From assembly GCF_004124275.1 (NCBI RefSeq), contig NZ_CP027218.1:422001-486000 (forward strand): a stretch of DNA of 64,000 bases. Reading direction: 5' to 3'. Below are positions 24,495-35,040 of the stretch, one piece after another. The stretch is from Pseudomonas sp. DTU12.3 (lineage in GTDB: Bacteria; Pseudomonadota; Gammaproteobacteria; Pseudomonadales; Pseudomonadaceae). The stretch's first letter is position 1; each line of letters begins with the position of its first letter. Under the pieces are notes generated by a model. That model saw nothing but the letters and a program-made list of their open reading frames with translations, did not search any database and had not been told where the DNA came from. The position numbers and the translations under genes were made by a program.

Positions 24495-26000
24495 ATGAAT
24501 AAATCAGCAGGCGTGCTCCTCGGAATTGTTGTTGCCATCGGTGCCATCAGCGCTGGCGGGGCCTGGTACACCGGGACCAAGATCGAAGGCGTGTTGAACA
24601 ACGCCGTCAGCAACGCCAATAAAGAGCTGCAGACCGCCATGGCCGGCTCCAACGGCACCGCGTCGCTGGAACTGGTGTCGCTGGATCGCCACACCTTCAC
24701 CAGCACCGCGCACTATCGCCTCAAGGGTGAAGGCGAGATGTTCGGCGACAAGCCGGTCGAATTGCTCTTCGTCGACCACATCGAACACGGTCCGCTGCCG
24801 TTCTCGCGCCTGTTTTCGCTGAAATGGCTGCCAGTCATGGCCACCAGCAACTACGAGCTGGAAAAGAATGCCGCCACCGAAAAGTGGTTCGCCGCGACCA
24901 AGGGCGCTGCGCCGCTCAAAGGCGTGACCAATATCGGCTACGACGAATCCACCACCAGCACCCTCGACCTCGTGCCATTCGAAACTGCGCTGGATGAGCA
25001 GTCGAGCCTGAAGTTCTCCGGCCTGACCATGAACATTTCCGCCAGCGCTCAGGCGCAGAAGGTCAAGGCTGACGGTTACATGGACAACCTGAAACTGGTC
25101 ACCGTCGCTGAAGATCAGGCACCGGTGCAGGTCGAGTTGAATGGTCTGACCCTGGCCAGCAACCTCGCGAAAAGCAGCTACGGCTACTACACCGGCGAAA
25201 ACACCCTGGAGCTGACCAGCAGTAAAACCACCTTCGGCCCCAAGCAGTCGGTGCTCGGCGTGAACAACTTCGAAATGAAGAACCTCACCGAAGAAAACGG
25301 CAGCAATGCGTCCGGCCGTGCGGACTACAAGATTGGCGAAGTCAGCCTCAACGACAAGAAAATCGGCTCGGCGAACATGGCCATGAGCCTGAAAAACCTC
25401 GACATCCCGTCGACGATGTCGCTGATGCAGATCTACCAGACCAAGTTGCAGCCGTACGAAAAAGCCGCTGCCGAGGCCGCTGCTCAAGGTCTGCCAGCGC
25501 CAGAGCTGAACCTGACCGAAGCGGAAAATACGCAAGTCAAAGCCGACCTGCAAAAACTCCTCGCGGCTGGCCCGCAGATTGCCCTGGAAAACCTCTCGTT
25601 CAACACCGCCAACGGTGAGAGCCGTGCCAATCTGGTGATTGACCTGACCAAGCCGCAATCGATGGATCTGCCACCGGATCAACTGGGCAAACAATTGGTC
25701 GCGCTGCTCGATCTGAACATTCAGGTGTCCAAGCCGATGCTGGTCGATCTGCTCAGCGTGCAGGCGCAACTGGACGGTCAGACTGACGCCAAAGCCATCG
25801 TCGATCAGTCCAAGGAAGCGGCTGACATGTTTGCCGGCATGGCGGTCGGTTCGCAGCTGGCGGTCGTGGACGGCACCAACGTGGTGACCAAGCTGCATTA
25901 CGCCGCCAATCAGGTGGAATTCAACGGCCAGAAGATGACCGTTGAGCAGTTCGTCGGCTTCCTGATGAGCAAGTTCGCAGGCGTCACGCAAGTGCAGTAA
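24495..26000 (+). CDS. YdgA/DUF945-family protein
   Basis: The 501-residue protein starts with a single membrane segment or uncleaved signal (GVLLGIVVAIGAISAGGAW), followed by the family-typical YTGTKIEGVLNNAVSNANKEL. A long beta-rich soluble domain occupies the rest, probably in the periplasm. Members are abundant in Gammaproteobacteria (YdgA in E. coli) and their function is not known. The gene is monocistronic: the upstream gap carries a palindrome, and a good terminator follows at 26019. The ATG at 24495 is the only plausible start. Confidence 0.88.
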   Translation: MNKSAGVLLGIVVAIGAISAGGAWYTGTKIEGVLNNAVSNANKELQTAMAGSNGTASLELVSLDRHTFTSTAHYRLKGEGEMFGDKPVELLFVDHIEHGPLPFSRLFSLKWLPVMATSNYELEKNAATEKWFAATKGAAPLKGVTNIGYDESTTSTLDLVPFETALDEQSSLKFSGLTMNISASAQAQKVKADGYMDNLKLVTVAEDQAPVQVELNGLTLASNLAKSSYGYYTGENTLELTSSKTTFGPKQSVLGVNNFEMKNLTEENGSNASGRADYKIGEVSLNDKKIGSANMAMSLKNLDIPSTMSLMQIYQTKLQPYEKAAAEAAAQGLPAPELNLTEAENTQVKADLQKLLAAGPQIALENLSFNTANGESRANLVIDLTKPQSMDLPPDQLGKQLVALLDLNIQVSKPMLVDLLSVQAQLDGQTDAKAIVDQSKEAADMFAGMAVGSQLAVVDGTNVVTKLHYAANQVEFNGQKMTVEQFVGFLMSKFAGVTQVQ

Positions 26001-26018
26001 TTCTGCGCTCTAAATAGC

Positions 26019-26057
26019 AACGCCCGGCCTCCGTATCGCACGGACGCCGGGCGTTTT
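26019..26057 (+). terminator. Rho-independent terminator after the YdgA-like gene
   Basis: AACGCCCGGC (26019-26028) pairs with GCCGGGCGTT (26046-26055), with a GC-rich stem and a short T-run. Confidence 0.8.
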
Positions 26058-26257
26058 GCTGTCTGGCGTTCGGGTTTTCGGTGTCGCGGCCGGGCCGCCG
26101 CTTCGATTCTGAACAAATATTGTGTTCTGAATTCTGGTCTACGCTTGCGTGCAAGACTGCCTGACTAAGCTTGGCCGAGTGCTGTCAGTTTCGGCCACCG
26201 TTACGAATGGGCAAGGAGGGCATTGCGACCCGGCTGGCCATGTAAGGATGCTGACGA

Positions 26258-28738
26258 ATGCCGCGTATTGATGTTCCCGTATTACATCGTGGTCTACGCC
26301 CGTTGTTCCGTGTCGCGCTGTGCAGCCAGTTGCTTTGGCCGGCATTGGCGTTTGCCGACACACCCTATGATCAGATGGTGCGTGATGCCCGTGCCGGGCA
26401 AACCACGCCTGCGCTGACGGTGCTGCGTCAGGTGCCGCCGGGTCAGTCGACTACCGGGCAGATCAGCGATCACCTGCAAATCGCCAGCTGGGCCGGGCTC
26501 GACGCCGAAGTGGTGCAGGTCTATGAAACCCAGGGTCGCGATCGCGTCTTGCCGGTGCAGGCACTGACTGCCACCGCCCGCGCCTACCGCAATCTCAAGC
26601 GCTGGGATCAGGCAACTCAGGTTTACAACAAGGCCTTGGCGCTGGAACCGGATAACGCTGATCTGCAATTGGGCCTGGCCCTGACTCAGGCTGACGCCGG
26701 TAAACCTGACGAAGCGGTGACTCGCGCCAAAGCGCTGGTGGCGGCAAAGCCTGATGATCCTTCGCGCCGCCTCGCGCTGGGCTACGCCCTGACCCGCGCC
26801 GGCAAGCAATACGACGCGCTTTTCGAATACGACCAAGCCTTCAAACGCGCCGGCAGCAAACCGGAGGTCGCCCGCGAATACGTGGTCGCCCTGCAAAAGG
26901 CGCGTCTGCCGGAACCGGCACTGCGCTTGGCCAATCAACGGCCAGGCCTGATCGATCCGGTGACCTTGCGCCGCCTCGAAGGCGATCTCGCCGCCGAACG
27001 CGTACGCCTCGCCGAATACGCCACGCGCAGTGAGAGTGAACGCTACGTCATCGCCGACCGGGCGTTGGCCGACTACGACAAACTGCTCGCCACCTGGACA
27101 CCGGACGCCACGGCGCACGACGACGTGGTGCGCTGGCGCATTGACCGCATGGGCGCGCTCAAGGCCCGTGCACGAACCGCCGACGTCATCAGCGAATACC
27201 AGAAGCTGCAAGCCGAAGGCGTGAAGATTCCGACCTACGCGTTGCGCTGGGTGGCGGCGTCTTATCTCGATCAACGCGAGCCGGAAATCGCCGCCGATCT
27301 CTATCGCCAGGTGCTCTCCGCTCCGGACGCCGATGCCGGCGACCGCCTCGAAGACACCACGGCGCTGTATTACGCGTTGCTGGAAAGCGATCGCGCCGAC
27401 GAGGCACGCAAGGTCGCCGAAGATCTGGCCAAGTCGCAGCGCCCGCGTATCGAACTCAAGGGCTTGCCGATCGGCAACCCCAACGATGAATGGATGGACG
27501 CCCAGCAACTGGCGGCGCAGGCCGGCACCTACGGTTCCGACCTGCCGCATGGCGAGGAACGCTTGCAGACCCTGGTCGACCAGGCGCCGGGCAACGTCGG
27601 CTTGCGTCTGGCCCAGGCCGATCTGTACCTCGCCCGCCAATGGCCGCGCCGCGCAGAAATTCAGCTCAAGGAAACCGAGAGCATGGTGCCGCGCGACATG
27701 GGCCTGGAAATCGGCCAGGCGCACACCGCAATGGAATTGCAGGAATGGCGGCAAATGGATGCGCTGACCGACGACGTTGTCGCGCGTTATCCGGACAACC
27801 GTCAGGTCCAGCGTCTGGCGCGCGAGCGCGAAGTCCATGACATGTCCGAACTGCGCGTCGAAGCCTACGGCGGCAAAGCCAACGGTGGCGGCAACAGTGG
27901 TGCGGGCGCCGTCAGCGGTAGCCGCGATTTCGGTATCCAGAGCACGCTCTACAGCCCGCCGATCAATGAAGACTGGCGCGTCTTTGCCGGCGTCGGTTAT
28001 GCCACCGGCGACTTTGCCGAAGGCACCGGCAACCATCGCTTCCAGCGCGTCGGCCTCGAGCGGCGCACCCGCGACATGACCCTCGAAGCCGAAGTCTCCA
28101 ATCACGACTATGGCTACGGCGACAAACAGGGCGCGCGACTGGCGATTGCCCGCGACATCAATGACAACTGGCAATACGGCGGCAGCCTCGAATACCTCTC
28201 GGCCGAGACGCCGTTGCGCGCGCTCAACAGCGACATCAAGGCCAACGGCGGCAGTGGCTTCATCCGCTGGCGCGCCAACGAAAGCCGCGAGTGGAAACTG
28301 GCCGTCAGCCCGTCGCACTTCAGCGACGGCAACAACCGCGTCGAAGCCTTGCTCACCGGTCGCGAGGGCGTCTACAGCGCGCCGAACGTGCAGGTCGATG
28401 CCGGTCTGGAAGTCGGTACCAGCCACAACTCCAAGTCCGATGACGTGCCGTACTTCAACCCCAAATCCGACTTCAGCGTGATGCCGCTGGTCAACGTCAA
28501 TCACGTGCTCTACCACCGCTACGAAACTTCCTGGAGTCAGCAATTCCAGGCTGGCGCGGGGACGTACAGCCAGCGTGATCACGGCACGGGCGGCATGGCC
28601 CTGCTTGGCTACGGGCAACGCTATGCCTGGAACGACGTGTTCGAGGTGGGCGGCTTGTTCAGTGTGATCAACCGGCCCTACGACGGTGATCGGGAGACCG
28701 ATCTGCGTCTGCTCGTCGACCTCACTTACCGCTTCTAG
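26258..28738 (+). CDS. pgaA: PgaA, outer-membrane poly-N-acetylglucosamine export porin
   Basis: The 826-residue protein has a Sec signal (~residues 20-38, cleaved near LAFADTP), an N-terminal periplasmic TPR superhelix (repeats such as RAYRNLKRWDQATQVYNKAL and LGLALTQADAGKPDEAV), and a C-terminal 16-strand-type beta-barrel ending in LVDLTYRF, the C-terminal aromatic of outer-membrane barrels. It exports partly deacetylated poly-beta-1,6-N-acetylglucosamine, a biofilm matrix polymer. It is the first gene of pgaABCD, with 12 bp to pgaB. The length is close to the E. coli protein. AAGGA precedes the start codon. Confidence 0.97.
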   Translation: MPRIDVPVLHRGLRPLFRVALCSQLLWPALAFADTPYDQMVRDARAGQTTPALTVLRQVPPGQSTTGQISDHLQIASWAGLDAEVVQVYETQGRDRVLPVQALTATARAYRNLKRWDQATQVYNKALALEPDNADLQLGLALTQADAGKPDEAVTRAKALVAAKPDDPSRRLALGYALTRAGKQYDALFEYDQAFKRAGSKPEVAREYVVALQKARLPEPALRLANQRPGLIDPVTLRRLEGDLAAERVRLAEYATRSESERYVIADRALADYDKLLATWTPDATAHDDVVRWRIDRMGALKARARTADVISEYQKLQAEGVKIPTYALRWVAASYLDQREPEIAADLYRQVLSAPDADAGDRLEDTTALYYALLESDRADEARKVAEDLAKSQRPRIELKGLPIGNPNDEWMDAQQLAAQAGTYGSDLPHGEERLQTLVDQAPGNVGLRLAQADLYLARQWPRRAEIQLKETESMVPRDMGLEIGQAHTAMELQEWRQMDALTDDVVARYPDNRQVQRLAREREVHDMSELRVEAYGGKANGGGNSGAGAVSGSRDFGIQSTLYSPPINEDWRVFAGVGYATGDFAEGTGNHRFQRVGLERRTRDMTLEAEVSNHDYGYGDKQGARLAIARDINDNWQYGGSLEYLSAETPLRALNSDIKANGGSGFIRWRANESREWKLAVSPSHFSDGNNRVEALLTGREGVYSAPNVQVDAGLEVGTSHNSKSDDVPYFNPKSDFSVMPLVNVNHVLYHRYETSWSQQFQAGAGTYSQRDHGTGGMALLGYGQRYAWNDVFEVGGLFSVINRPYDGDRETDLRLLVDLTYRF

Positions 28739-28750
28739 AAGAGTTTGAAG

Positions 28751-30748
28751 ATGCCTTTGATTTCGCGTTTCATCCTTCTGCTGGGAGTGCTGCTGGTCAG
28801 CGCCTGCGCCCAGCAAGCCCCGGCCTTCGCGCCGCCGTCCGAGCGTCCGCTGGCGGCCAGTGAAAAACCGTGGCCGAAAAATCACGTGCTTGGCATTGCC
28901 TATCACGATATCGAAGACCGCGACCCCGATCAGGCCGTGGTGGCGGTGCGCACCGAGCGCATGATCGAGCAACTCGCCTGGCTGCGCGAGAACGGCTACA
29001 AGCCGGTCACGGTCGATCAGATCATGGCGGCGCGCACGGGCGGCCCGGAGCTGCCGGCGAAGGCGATTCTGCTTAGCTTCGACGACGGCTATTCGAGCTT
29101 CTACACCCGCGTGCTGCCGGTGCTGCGTGCGTATAACTGGCACGCATTACTGGCGCCGGTTGGCAGCTGGATCGACACGCCGCTCAATCAACCGGTGGAT
29201 TTCGCCGGTGCGCCGCGTGCGCGTTCCGACTTCCTGACCTGGGATCAGGTGCGTGAAATCTCGCAATCGGGCCTGGTGGAAATTGCCGCGCACACTGACG
29301 CCAACCACAAAGGGATTCTGGCCAACCCGCAGGGCAACATGCAGCCGGCGGCGGCGACCCGGCGCTACGATCCAGTGACCAAACGCTATGAATCCGAGGC
29401 CGACTTCCAGGCACGGATTCGTACCGACGTGAACAACATCTCGGAAAAAATCCGCAAGGTCACCGGCAAGAAACCACGCGTGTGGGTCTGGCCGTACGGC
29501 ACGGCAGACGGCACTTCGTTGACCGTGGTGGGCGAGGAGGGCTACGAAATGGCCCTGACGCTCGACGACGGCCTCGACGCCCTCGACAACCTGATGAGCA
29601 GCCCGCGCTTCCTCGTCGCTTCCGACCCTGACGGCGAACATTTTGCCAACAGCATCGTCGGCGCGCAGTCGGATTTCGTCATGCGCGTGGTCCACGTCGA
29701 TCTGGACAACGTCTACGACCCGGACCCGGCGCAACAGGACATCAACCTCGGCAAGCTGGTGCAGCGCATGGCTGACATGGGCGCCAACACGGTGTTCCTG
29801 CAAGCCTTCGCTGACCCACAGGGCGACGGTCTGGTGCATTCGCTGTACTTCCCCAACCGCCACTTGCCGGTGCGCGCCGACATCTTCGACCGCGTTGCCT
29901 GGCAGCTGCGCACTCGTGCCCACGTCAAAGTGTTTGCGTGGATGCCGGTGCTGAGTTTCGGCCTCGATTCGAAACTGCCACGGGTGACGCGCTGGGATCC
30001 GAAGACCGGCACCACGTCGGTCGACCCGGACCAGTACAAACGTCTGTCGCCGTTCGATCCGGAGGTGCGGCGAATCATCGGTGAAATCTACGAAGACGTC
30101 GCGCGCCTGACTTCGGTCGACGGCATTCTCTATCACGACGACGCAGTGCTTTCAGACTTTGAAGACGCCAGCCCGGAAGCCTTGAAAGCCTACGCCGCCC
30201 ACGGTCTGCCCGGCTCGATTGCCGCCCTGCGCGATGATCCGGCAGCGATGCAGCGCTGGACGCGTTTCAAAAGCAAATACCTCATCGATTTCACCAACGA
30301 GCTGACCGCCAAAGTCCGTGCGATTCGCGGCCCGCAGGTGCTGACTGCGCGCAACATCTTCGCCGAGCCGATGCTCAACCCCGAGAGCGAAGCGTGGTTC
30401 GCGCAAAACCTCGACGACTTCCTCGTGACTTACGACTGGACGGCGCCGATGGCCATGCCCTTGATGGAGAAGCAGACCCAGGCTGAGTCTGGCCCGTGGC
30501 TCGAAGCCTTGGTGGCCACGGTCAAGAAACGCCCTGGAGCGCTGGATCGCACGGTGTTCGAGTTGCAGGCGCGCGACTGGACGAAAAAGGATCAGGCCGA
30601 CATCGACGGTGCGCATCTGGCGGACTGGATGGGCCGTCTGAAGCGTCAGGGCGCGACCAGTTTCGGTTACTACCCGGACAATTTCCTCGACAACCTGCCG
30701 GACCTGAAAACCGTAAGGCCTGCGCTCTCCAATAAATGGAATCCATAA
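28751..30748 (+). CDS. pgaB: PgaB, periplasmic poly-N-acetylglucosamine deacetylase lipoprotein
   Basis: The 665-residue lipoprotein has a signal with lipobox LLVSAC (cysteine ~19) and a NodB-type deacetylase domain. The catalytic stretches are [13 protein letters not shown] (~residue 97) and [12 protein letters not shown], whose DD and H...H pattern supplies base and metal ligands. A C-terminal glycoside-hydrolase-like domain of roughly 350 residues, known to bind and cleave the polymer, completes it. It deacetylates PNAG before export by PgaA. The ATG at 28751 is used; a TTG six bases earlier is unlikely. Confidence 0.97.
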   Translation: MPLISRFILLLGVLLVSACAQQAPAFAPPSERPLAASEKPWPKNHVLGIAYHDIEDRDPDQAVVAVRTERMIEQLAWLRENGYKPVTVDQIMAARTGGPELPAKAILLSFDDGYSSFYTRVLPVLRAYNWHALLAPVGSWIDTPLNQPVDFAGAPRARSDFLTWDQVREISQSGLVEIAAHTDANHKGILANPQGNMQPAAATRRYDPVTKRYESEADFQARIRTDVNNISEKIRKVTGKKPRVWVWPYGTADGTSLTVVGEEGYEMALTLDDGLDALDNLMSSPRFLVASDPDGEHFANSIVGAQSDFVMRVVHVDLDNVYDPDPAQQDINLGKLVQRMADMGANTVFLQAFADPQGDGLVHSLYFPNRHLPVRADIFDRVAWQLRTRAHVKVFAWMPVLSFGLDSKLPRVTRWDPKTGTTSVDPDQYKRLSPFDPEVRRIIGEIYEDVARLTSVDGILYHDDAVLSDFEDASPEALKAYAAHGLPGSIAALRDDPAAMQRWTRFKSKYLIDFTNELTAKVRAIRGPQVLTARNIFAEPMLNPESEAWFAQNLDDFLVTYDWTAPMAMPLMEKQTQAESGPWLEALVATVKKRPGALDRTVFELQARDWTKKDQADIDGAHLADWMGRLKRQGATSFGYYPDNFLDNLPDLKTVRPALSNKWNP

Positions 30749-30749
30749 C

Positions 30750-32105
30750 ATGCTGGATAGACTGTTAGCCCTGCTTGTTCTGGCGCTCGTCCTCGGCGTG
30801 CCGCTGGGCCTGATCTTTCTGGTCACCGGGCAGTTCCTGATGGACTTCGTGTTCTTCTACCCGTTGTTCATGTCCGGGCTGTGGATTGCCGGTGGCCTGT
30901 ATTTCTGGCTGCACTGGGAGCGGCACTGGCCGTGGAAGGACGACACCTTGCCGCCACCGCTGGAAGGCGAGCCGCTGATCTCGATTCTGATCCCTTGCTA
31001 CAACGAAGGTGACAACGCCGCCGATACGATTCATGCGGCACTGGCTCAGCATTATCCGAACATCGAAGTCATCGCGATCAACGACGGCTCCAAGGACAAC
31101 ACCGCGCAAGTGCTGGATGCCTTGGCCAAGGAAGATCCGCGACTGCGCGTGCTGCATCTGGCGGAGAACCAGGGCAAAGCGGTCGCCCTGCGCATGGGCG
31201 CCATCGCCGCGCGCAGTGAATACCTGGTGTGCATCGACGGCGACGCGTTGCTGGCGCCGAACACGGCGGCGTATCTGGTTGCGCCGATGCTGGATAACGC
31301 GCGCCTTGGCGCGGTGACCGGCAATCCACGGATTCGCACGCGTTCGACGCTGGTCGGGCGGGTTCAGGTCGGTGAGTTCTCGTCGATCATCGGTCTGATC
31401 AAACGGACTCAGCGCGTCTTCGGGCGGATCTTCACCGTCTCCGGTGTCATCGTCGCGTTCCGCCGTTCGGCGCTGAACCGGGTCGGTTACTGGAGCCCGG
31501 ACATGATCACCGAAGACATCGACATCAGCTGGAAGCTGCAACTCGATCACTGGAGCATCTTTTACGAGCCGCGCGCGCTGTGCTGGATCCTCATGCCGGA
31601 AACCCTCGGCGGCCTGTGGAAGCAGCGTTTGCGCTGGGCGCAGGGTGGCGCCGAAGTGCTGTTCAAGAACATCCGTGGCATCTGGCAGTACCGCCATCGT
31701 TACCTGTGGCCGCTGCTGTTCGAATACTGCCTGTCGACCGGTTGGGCGTTTACCTTCCTGTTGTCGGTGATTTTCTGGGGCGTCGGCAAATTCGTGGTGC
31801 TGCCCGAGGCCATCGCCGTGCATCACCTGATGCCGCCGGCGTTCACCGGGCTGTTGCTGGCGTTTGTCTGCCTGGTGCAATTCGCCGTCAGCATCATCAT
31901 CGACCGTCGCTATGAGCCGGGGTTGGGCAAGACCATGTTCTGGGTGGTCTGGTACCCGATTGCATTCTGGTTTGTCAGTTTGCTGACCACGCTGGTCAGC
32001 TTCCCGAAAGTGTTGTTCGGCCAACATCAGAAACGTGCGCGCTGGGTCAGTCCTGATCGGGGCATCAAGCCGATCGGCGACGACGAAGAGGAGGTCATCA
32101 AATGA
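30750..32105 (+). CDS. pgaC: PgaC, processive PNAG glycosyltransferase
   Basis: The 451-residue membrane protein has two N-terminal helices and a GT2 catalytic domain: [16 protein letters not shown], the UDP-binding AINDGSKDN, the DxD-like motif [10 protein letters not shown], and QRLRWAQGG, the processive Q(Q/R)xRW motif. Three to four C-terminal helices form the translocation pore. It polymerises UDP-GlcNAc on the inner-membrane face together with PgaD, and in E. coli the complex binds c-di-GMP. It starts one base after the pgaB stop. Confidence 0.97.
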   Translation: MLDRLLALLVLALVLGVPLGLIFLVTGQFLMDFVFFYPLFMSGLWIAGGLYFWLHWERHWPWKDDTLPPPLEGEPLISILIPCYNEGDNAADTIHAALAQHYPNIEVIAINDGSKDNTAQVLDALAKEDPRLRVLHLAENQGKAVALRMGAIAARSEYLVCIDGDALLAPNTAAYLVAPMLDNARLGAVTGNPRIRTRSTLVGRVQVGEFSSIIGLIKRTQRVFGRIFTVSGVIVAFRRSALNRVGYWSPDMITEDIDISWKLQLDHWSIFYEPRALCWILMPETLGGLWKQRLRWAQGGAEVLFKNIRGIWQYRHRYLWPLLFEYCLSTGWAFTFLLSVIFWGVGKFVVLPEAIAVHHLMPPAFTGLLLAFVCLVQFAVSIIIDRRYEPGLGKTMFWVVWYPIAFWFVSLLTTLVSFPKVLFGQHQKRARWVSPDRGIKPIGDDEEEVIK

Positions 32106-32635
32106 AAATCATCCGGACTCGCCAGCGGCCTTTCCTCGTCGTGGTCGACGTGGTGCTTACGGTGGTGGCGTGGGTGGGCCTGTTGTTCTTGCTGATCCGT
32201 GGTCTGTGGCCATTGATCGAACCCCATGCGGGCGGGGCGCGCATCGATAACTCAGCGTTCGATGCACTCGGTACTTTGCAGATTTATCTGTGGGTGGCGC
32301 TGGTCAACGCGGTGATTCTGATCGGTTGGGCGCGTTATCAGCAGCGTAAGAGCCGCAGCTTCGCCCAGCGCCGGTTGCCGTCGCCGGTGATCGATGATGA
32401 GGGTCTGAGCAAGAGCTTCAAACTGTGTGACGACCGTTTGCAGAAACTGCGCACGCCCGGGGTGATGACCATTCACAACGATCAGGAAGGCGATATCAGT
32501 CATGTGGTGACGCATTTCTGGCCGGTGCAGCAGGAAGAGTTGCCGCCGCCATTGGCACCGCTGGAGCATCCACGGGTGATCTTCCTGCATGCCGAAGACG
32601 ACGATAACCGCGAACCGGTGAACCGACTCTCCTGA
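32102..32635 (+). CDS. pgaD: PgaD, PNAG synthase accessory subunit
   Basis: The 177-residue protein has two membrane helices (residues ~12-40 and ~58-78), a basic loop [18 protein letters not shown] and a soluble C-terminus. Its position 4 bp into the end of pgaC and the two-helix plan identify PgaD; sequence conservation in the family is low. Together with PgaC it forms the c-di-GMP-responsive synthase. A family A palindrome follows, the likely end of the operon. Confidence 0.93.
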   Translation: MKIIRTRQRPFLVVVDVVLTVVAWVGLLFLLIRGLWPLIEPHAGGARIDNSAFDALGTLQIYLWVALVNAVILIGWARYQQRKSRSFAQRRLPSPVIDDEGLSKSFKLCDDRLQKLRTPGVMTIHNDQEGDISHVVTHFWPVQQEELPPPLAPLEHPRVIFLHAEDDDNREPVNRLS

Positions 32636-32640
32636 TGGCG

Positions 32641-32729
32641 AAACCCCTGTAGGAGCTGCCGCAGGCTGCGATCTTTTGACGTTCAAGATCAAAAGATCGC
32701 AGCCTGCGGCAGCTCCTACAGGGGTTTTT
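32641..32729. repeat. Interspersed palindrome, family A, copy 4
   Basis: A nearly perfect long hairpin; outer ends AACCCCTGTAGGAG / CTCCTACAGGGGTT match. It separates pgaD from the convergent oxidoreductase gene. Confidence 0.92.
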
Positions 32730-32730
32730 A

Positions 32731-34254
32731 TCAGTCGCGGATCAGGGTCCAGGCTTCTTCCATGGGCAGGGGTTGCTTCATGCGTTCGGCCAGCAGGGCC
32801 ATGGCGCGTTCCTTTTCGCAGGCGACTGCAGCGACTAGAACACCCTTTCGGCCGAACAGACCAATAAACGGTGGGTGCTCCGGCTCGCCCAGAAACTCGA
32901 CTTCATCCCAATGCTCAGCGTGGCCGAGGTAGTCGTAATTCTTGCCGAAGTGCCAGGTCCAGAAGTACGGCACATCAAGATAGTGTTCGTCGCCACCGAG
33001 CATGTTGGCAGCAGCGATTCGTGCGTGTTGCTGGGCCAGGCGCCAGTGTTCGATGCGCTGTGGCTGGCCGTTCAGCGGGAAGGTGGCGATGTCGCCAATG
33101 GCCCAAAGCCCCGCGTTGATGCGCATGCCGGCGTCGACGCGCAGCGACTGATCTTTTTCCCTGGGCAATGACGCAAAAGGCTCGGTGGCGGGGTGGACGC
33201 CAATGCCTGCCAGCACCAGATCCGCAGAAAGGCGCAAACCATTGTCCAGCAGCACCGCCTCGACCTTGCCGTCGCCGATGATTTCCGTGGCTTGATGCTC
33301 GCTGATGAACTTCACGCCATTTTCTTCATGCAGTGTGCGAATCGCTTTGCCCACGGTTTCGCCGAATTGCGCGGCGAAGGGAATCGCATGGCGTGCCAGC
33401 ACCGTAACGTCCAGACCGTGCTGACGCAGGGCCGAGGCGCACTCGAGGGCGATGAAGCTGTCGCCGATGATCACCGCGCGCTGATCCGGCTGGGCCGTGT
33501 TCATGATCTGTTCAGCCTGGGCTTTTGAACGCAGGACGAACACCTGCGGCAGGTCTGCGCCGGGCAACTCCAGCTGATAGGGTGCGCCGCCAGTCGCCAG
33601 CACCGCTGCGTCGTAATTGAGGATTTGGCCATCGGCGAGGTGCAGGGTCTTGACCTGAGCGTCGAGTGAAGTGATTTCGCTGTGCAGCCGTTCAATGCGC
33701 TGCTCTTTATAGAAAGCTTCATCGCGCAGGGGTGGAATTTCCTCGGCTGGCATTTCTCCGGCGAGGACGAATTTGCTCAGCACCGTTCGGTCGTAACCGG
33801 CGTCAATTTCACGGTCGATCATCAGGATTCGGCCACCAAAGCCCTTTTCCCGTAGCGCCGCCGCGCACGCCGTGCCTGCCGCCCCTGCGCCGACAATCAC
33901 GAACGTACGGGAATCGTCTGCCGGCGGAGTGTGCGGATCCGCTAACGGTTGGTCATCCACCCACACCTCGTCGCCGCGTGTTTCCAGCGGATAACGTTTA
34001 AGGCTGTCGAGGGCTGGCGGCTCGCATAACGCGCCGTCTTCAGCGCGGAATGCCGCTTTATGCCACGGGCAGATCAGGCGTCCGAGACACAACGCGCCGT
34101 CAGCCAACGGCGCGCCGGCATGTGGGCATTCGCCCTGAAAGGCACGCAGTTGATCTCCGGCGCGCAGCAGGACGATCTTGCAGTCGCCGATTTCCACGGG
34201 CAGGCCACGGTCTTGTGGGACATCGGCGATACGGGCGACACGGTGCAGGGCCAT
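32731..34254 (-). CDS. Rieske [2Fe-2S] / FAD-dependent NAD(P)H oxidoreductase
   Basis: The 507-residue protein fuses an N-terminal Rieske ferredoxin domain (CPH-x16-CPWH, seen as GECPHAGAPLADG and LICPWHKAAF, residues ~41-67) to an AIF/ferredoxin-reductase-like flavoprotein. The latter shows FVIVGAGAAGTACAAALREKG as the FAD Rossmann motif, a second dinucleotide fold near RAVIIGDSFIALECASAL, and the conserved GLWAIGDIATFP. Such proteins pass electrons between NAD(P)H and an unknown partner. The start at 34254 has AGGAAG upstream; an ATG at 34275 is in frame. It faces the PEBP-type gene across a 139-bp promoter gap. The substrate is not known. Confidence 0.88.
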   Translation of the reverse strand: MALHRVARIADVPQDRGLPVEIGDCKIVLLRAGDQLRAFQGECPHAGAPLADGALCLGRLICPWHKAAFRAEDGALCEPPALDSLKRYPLETRGDEVWVDDQPLADPHTPPADDSRTFVIVGAGAAGTACAAALREKGFGGRILMIDREIDAGYDRTVLSKFVLAGEMPAEEIPPLRDEAFYKEQRIERLHSEITSLDAQVKTLHLADGQILNYDAAVLATGGAPYQLELPGADLPQVFVLRSKAQAEQIMNTAQPDQRAVIIGDSFIALECASALRQHGLDVTVLARHAIPFAAQFGETVGKAIRTLHEENGVKFISEHQATEIIGDGKVEAVLLDNGLRLSADLVLAGIGVHPATEPFASLPREKDQSLRVDAGMRINAGLWAIGDIATFPLNGQPQRIEHWRLAQQHARIAAANMLGGDEHYLDVPYFWTWHFGKNYDYLGHAEHWDEVEFLGEPEHPPFIGLFGRKGVLVAAVACEKERAMALLAERMKQPLPMEEAWTLIRD

Positions 34255-34393
34255 ATCCGGCTTCCTCGCAGGCATTTCTATTGTGAGTTTGCGCGGTAGT
34301 GCGAGGTTCAGCCATTTGCCACTGCCACGGCACGAACGGTACAGCTATAGTTTGCAGGCCGACGAAGGCCCAACTGCACAAGGTGCTCCCGGA

Positions 34394-34954
34394 ATGACCC
34401 GATTGACCTCTCTCAACCCATGGCTGGCGGCCGTTGCCGTCGCCCTTTGCGTGCAGTTTCCGGCGCAGGCCCAGGAGCGTTTCACCCTGAGCATCCCGGG
34501 TGTTTCCGATAACCGCCTGTTCACTGCAGCAGCGGCCAGCGATGCGGCCGGCTGTGGCGGCAAGAACCAGTCGCCAGCCCTGAGCTGGAACGCTGGCCCC
34601 GCCGCGACCCAGAGCTACGCGATCGTCATGCACGATCCGGACGGCCAGAAAGGCCTGGGCGTCGATCACTGGATTCACTACGGCATCAAAGCCACGACCC
34701 GCCAGATTCCGGCCGGTGTCGGTGCCAAGTCCGCTTTCGAGGGTGTCGGTGGCACCAACAGCAAGGGCAACACGCATTACATGGGGCCGTGCCCGCCAGT
34801 GGGCGACAGTGCGCACCACTACATTATCCAGATCTACGCCCTCGACCTTGCTCCGGACGCCTTGCCGGCCGGCTTGACCCGCGCTGAACTGATGGAAAAA
34901 ATCAAAGGCCATGTGCTGCGCAACAGCAGTGCGGTGCGGCGTTATCACCGCTGA
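34394..34954 (+). CDS. Periplasmic YbhB/YbcL-type (PEBP family) protein
   Basis: The 186-residue protein has a Sec signal (residues ~10-26, cleaved near FPAQAQ) and the PEBP/YbhB core: NQSPALSWNAGPAATQSYAIVMHDPDGQKG, DHWIHYGI, HYMGPCPPVGDSAHHYIIQIYALD, which covers the anion-binding site (D-P-D...HW, GPCPPxGxxHHY). Bacterial members bind small anions or phospholipid heads; their biological role is unclear. It runs divergently from the Rieske-FAD gene and nothing else joins it. Confidence 0.9.
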   Translation: MTRLTSLNPWLAAVAVALCVQFPAQAQERFTLSIPGVSDNRLFTAAAASDAAGCGGKNQSPALSWNAGPAATQSYAIVMHDPDGQKGLGVDHWIHYGIKATTRQIPAGVGAKSAFEGVGGTNSKGNTHYMGPCPPVGDSAHHYIIQIYALDLAPDALPAGLTRAELMEKIKGHVLRNSSAVRRYHR

Positions 34955-34978
34955 AAATTTTTTAGCGGCGTTTAACCC

Positions 34979-35000
34979 GAACTGAAAGGGTTGCCCGTCT
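34979..35000 (+). promoter_or_regulatory. Candidate ECF-type promoter before the VWA lipoprotein gene
   Basis: GAACT at 34979-34983 and CGTCT at 34996-35000 match the common -35 (GAAC) and -10 (CGTC/TCT) of ECF sigma factor promoters at a usual spacing. The operon encodes an ECF sigma as its second gene, so autoregulation is possible. Confidence 0.4.
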
Positions 35001-35040
35001 CACTGGATGAATGATCAATTTCATCCCGAGGTCAGCCCCC

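Noticed and set aside
26294..29143. A 949-codon open frame antisense to pgaA and the start of pgaB
   Set aside because: It is a shadow of GC-rich codon bias on the other strand; its protein is His/Arg-rich without domains, and pgaA/pgaB have clear signals and motifs.
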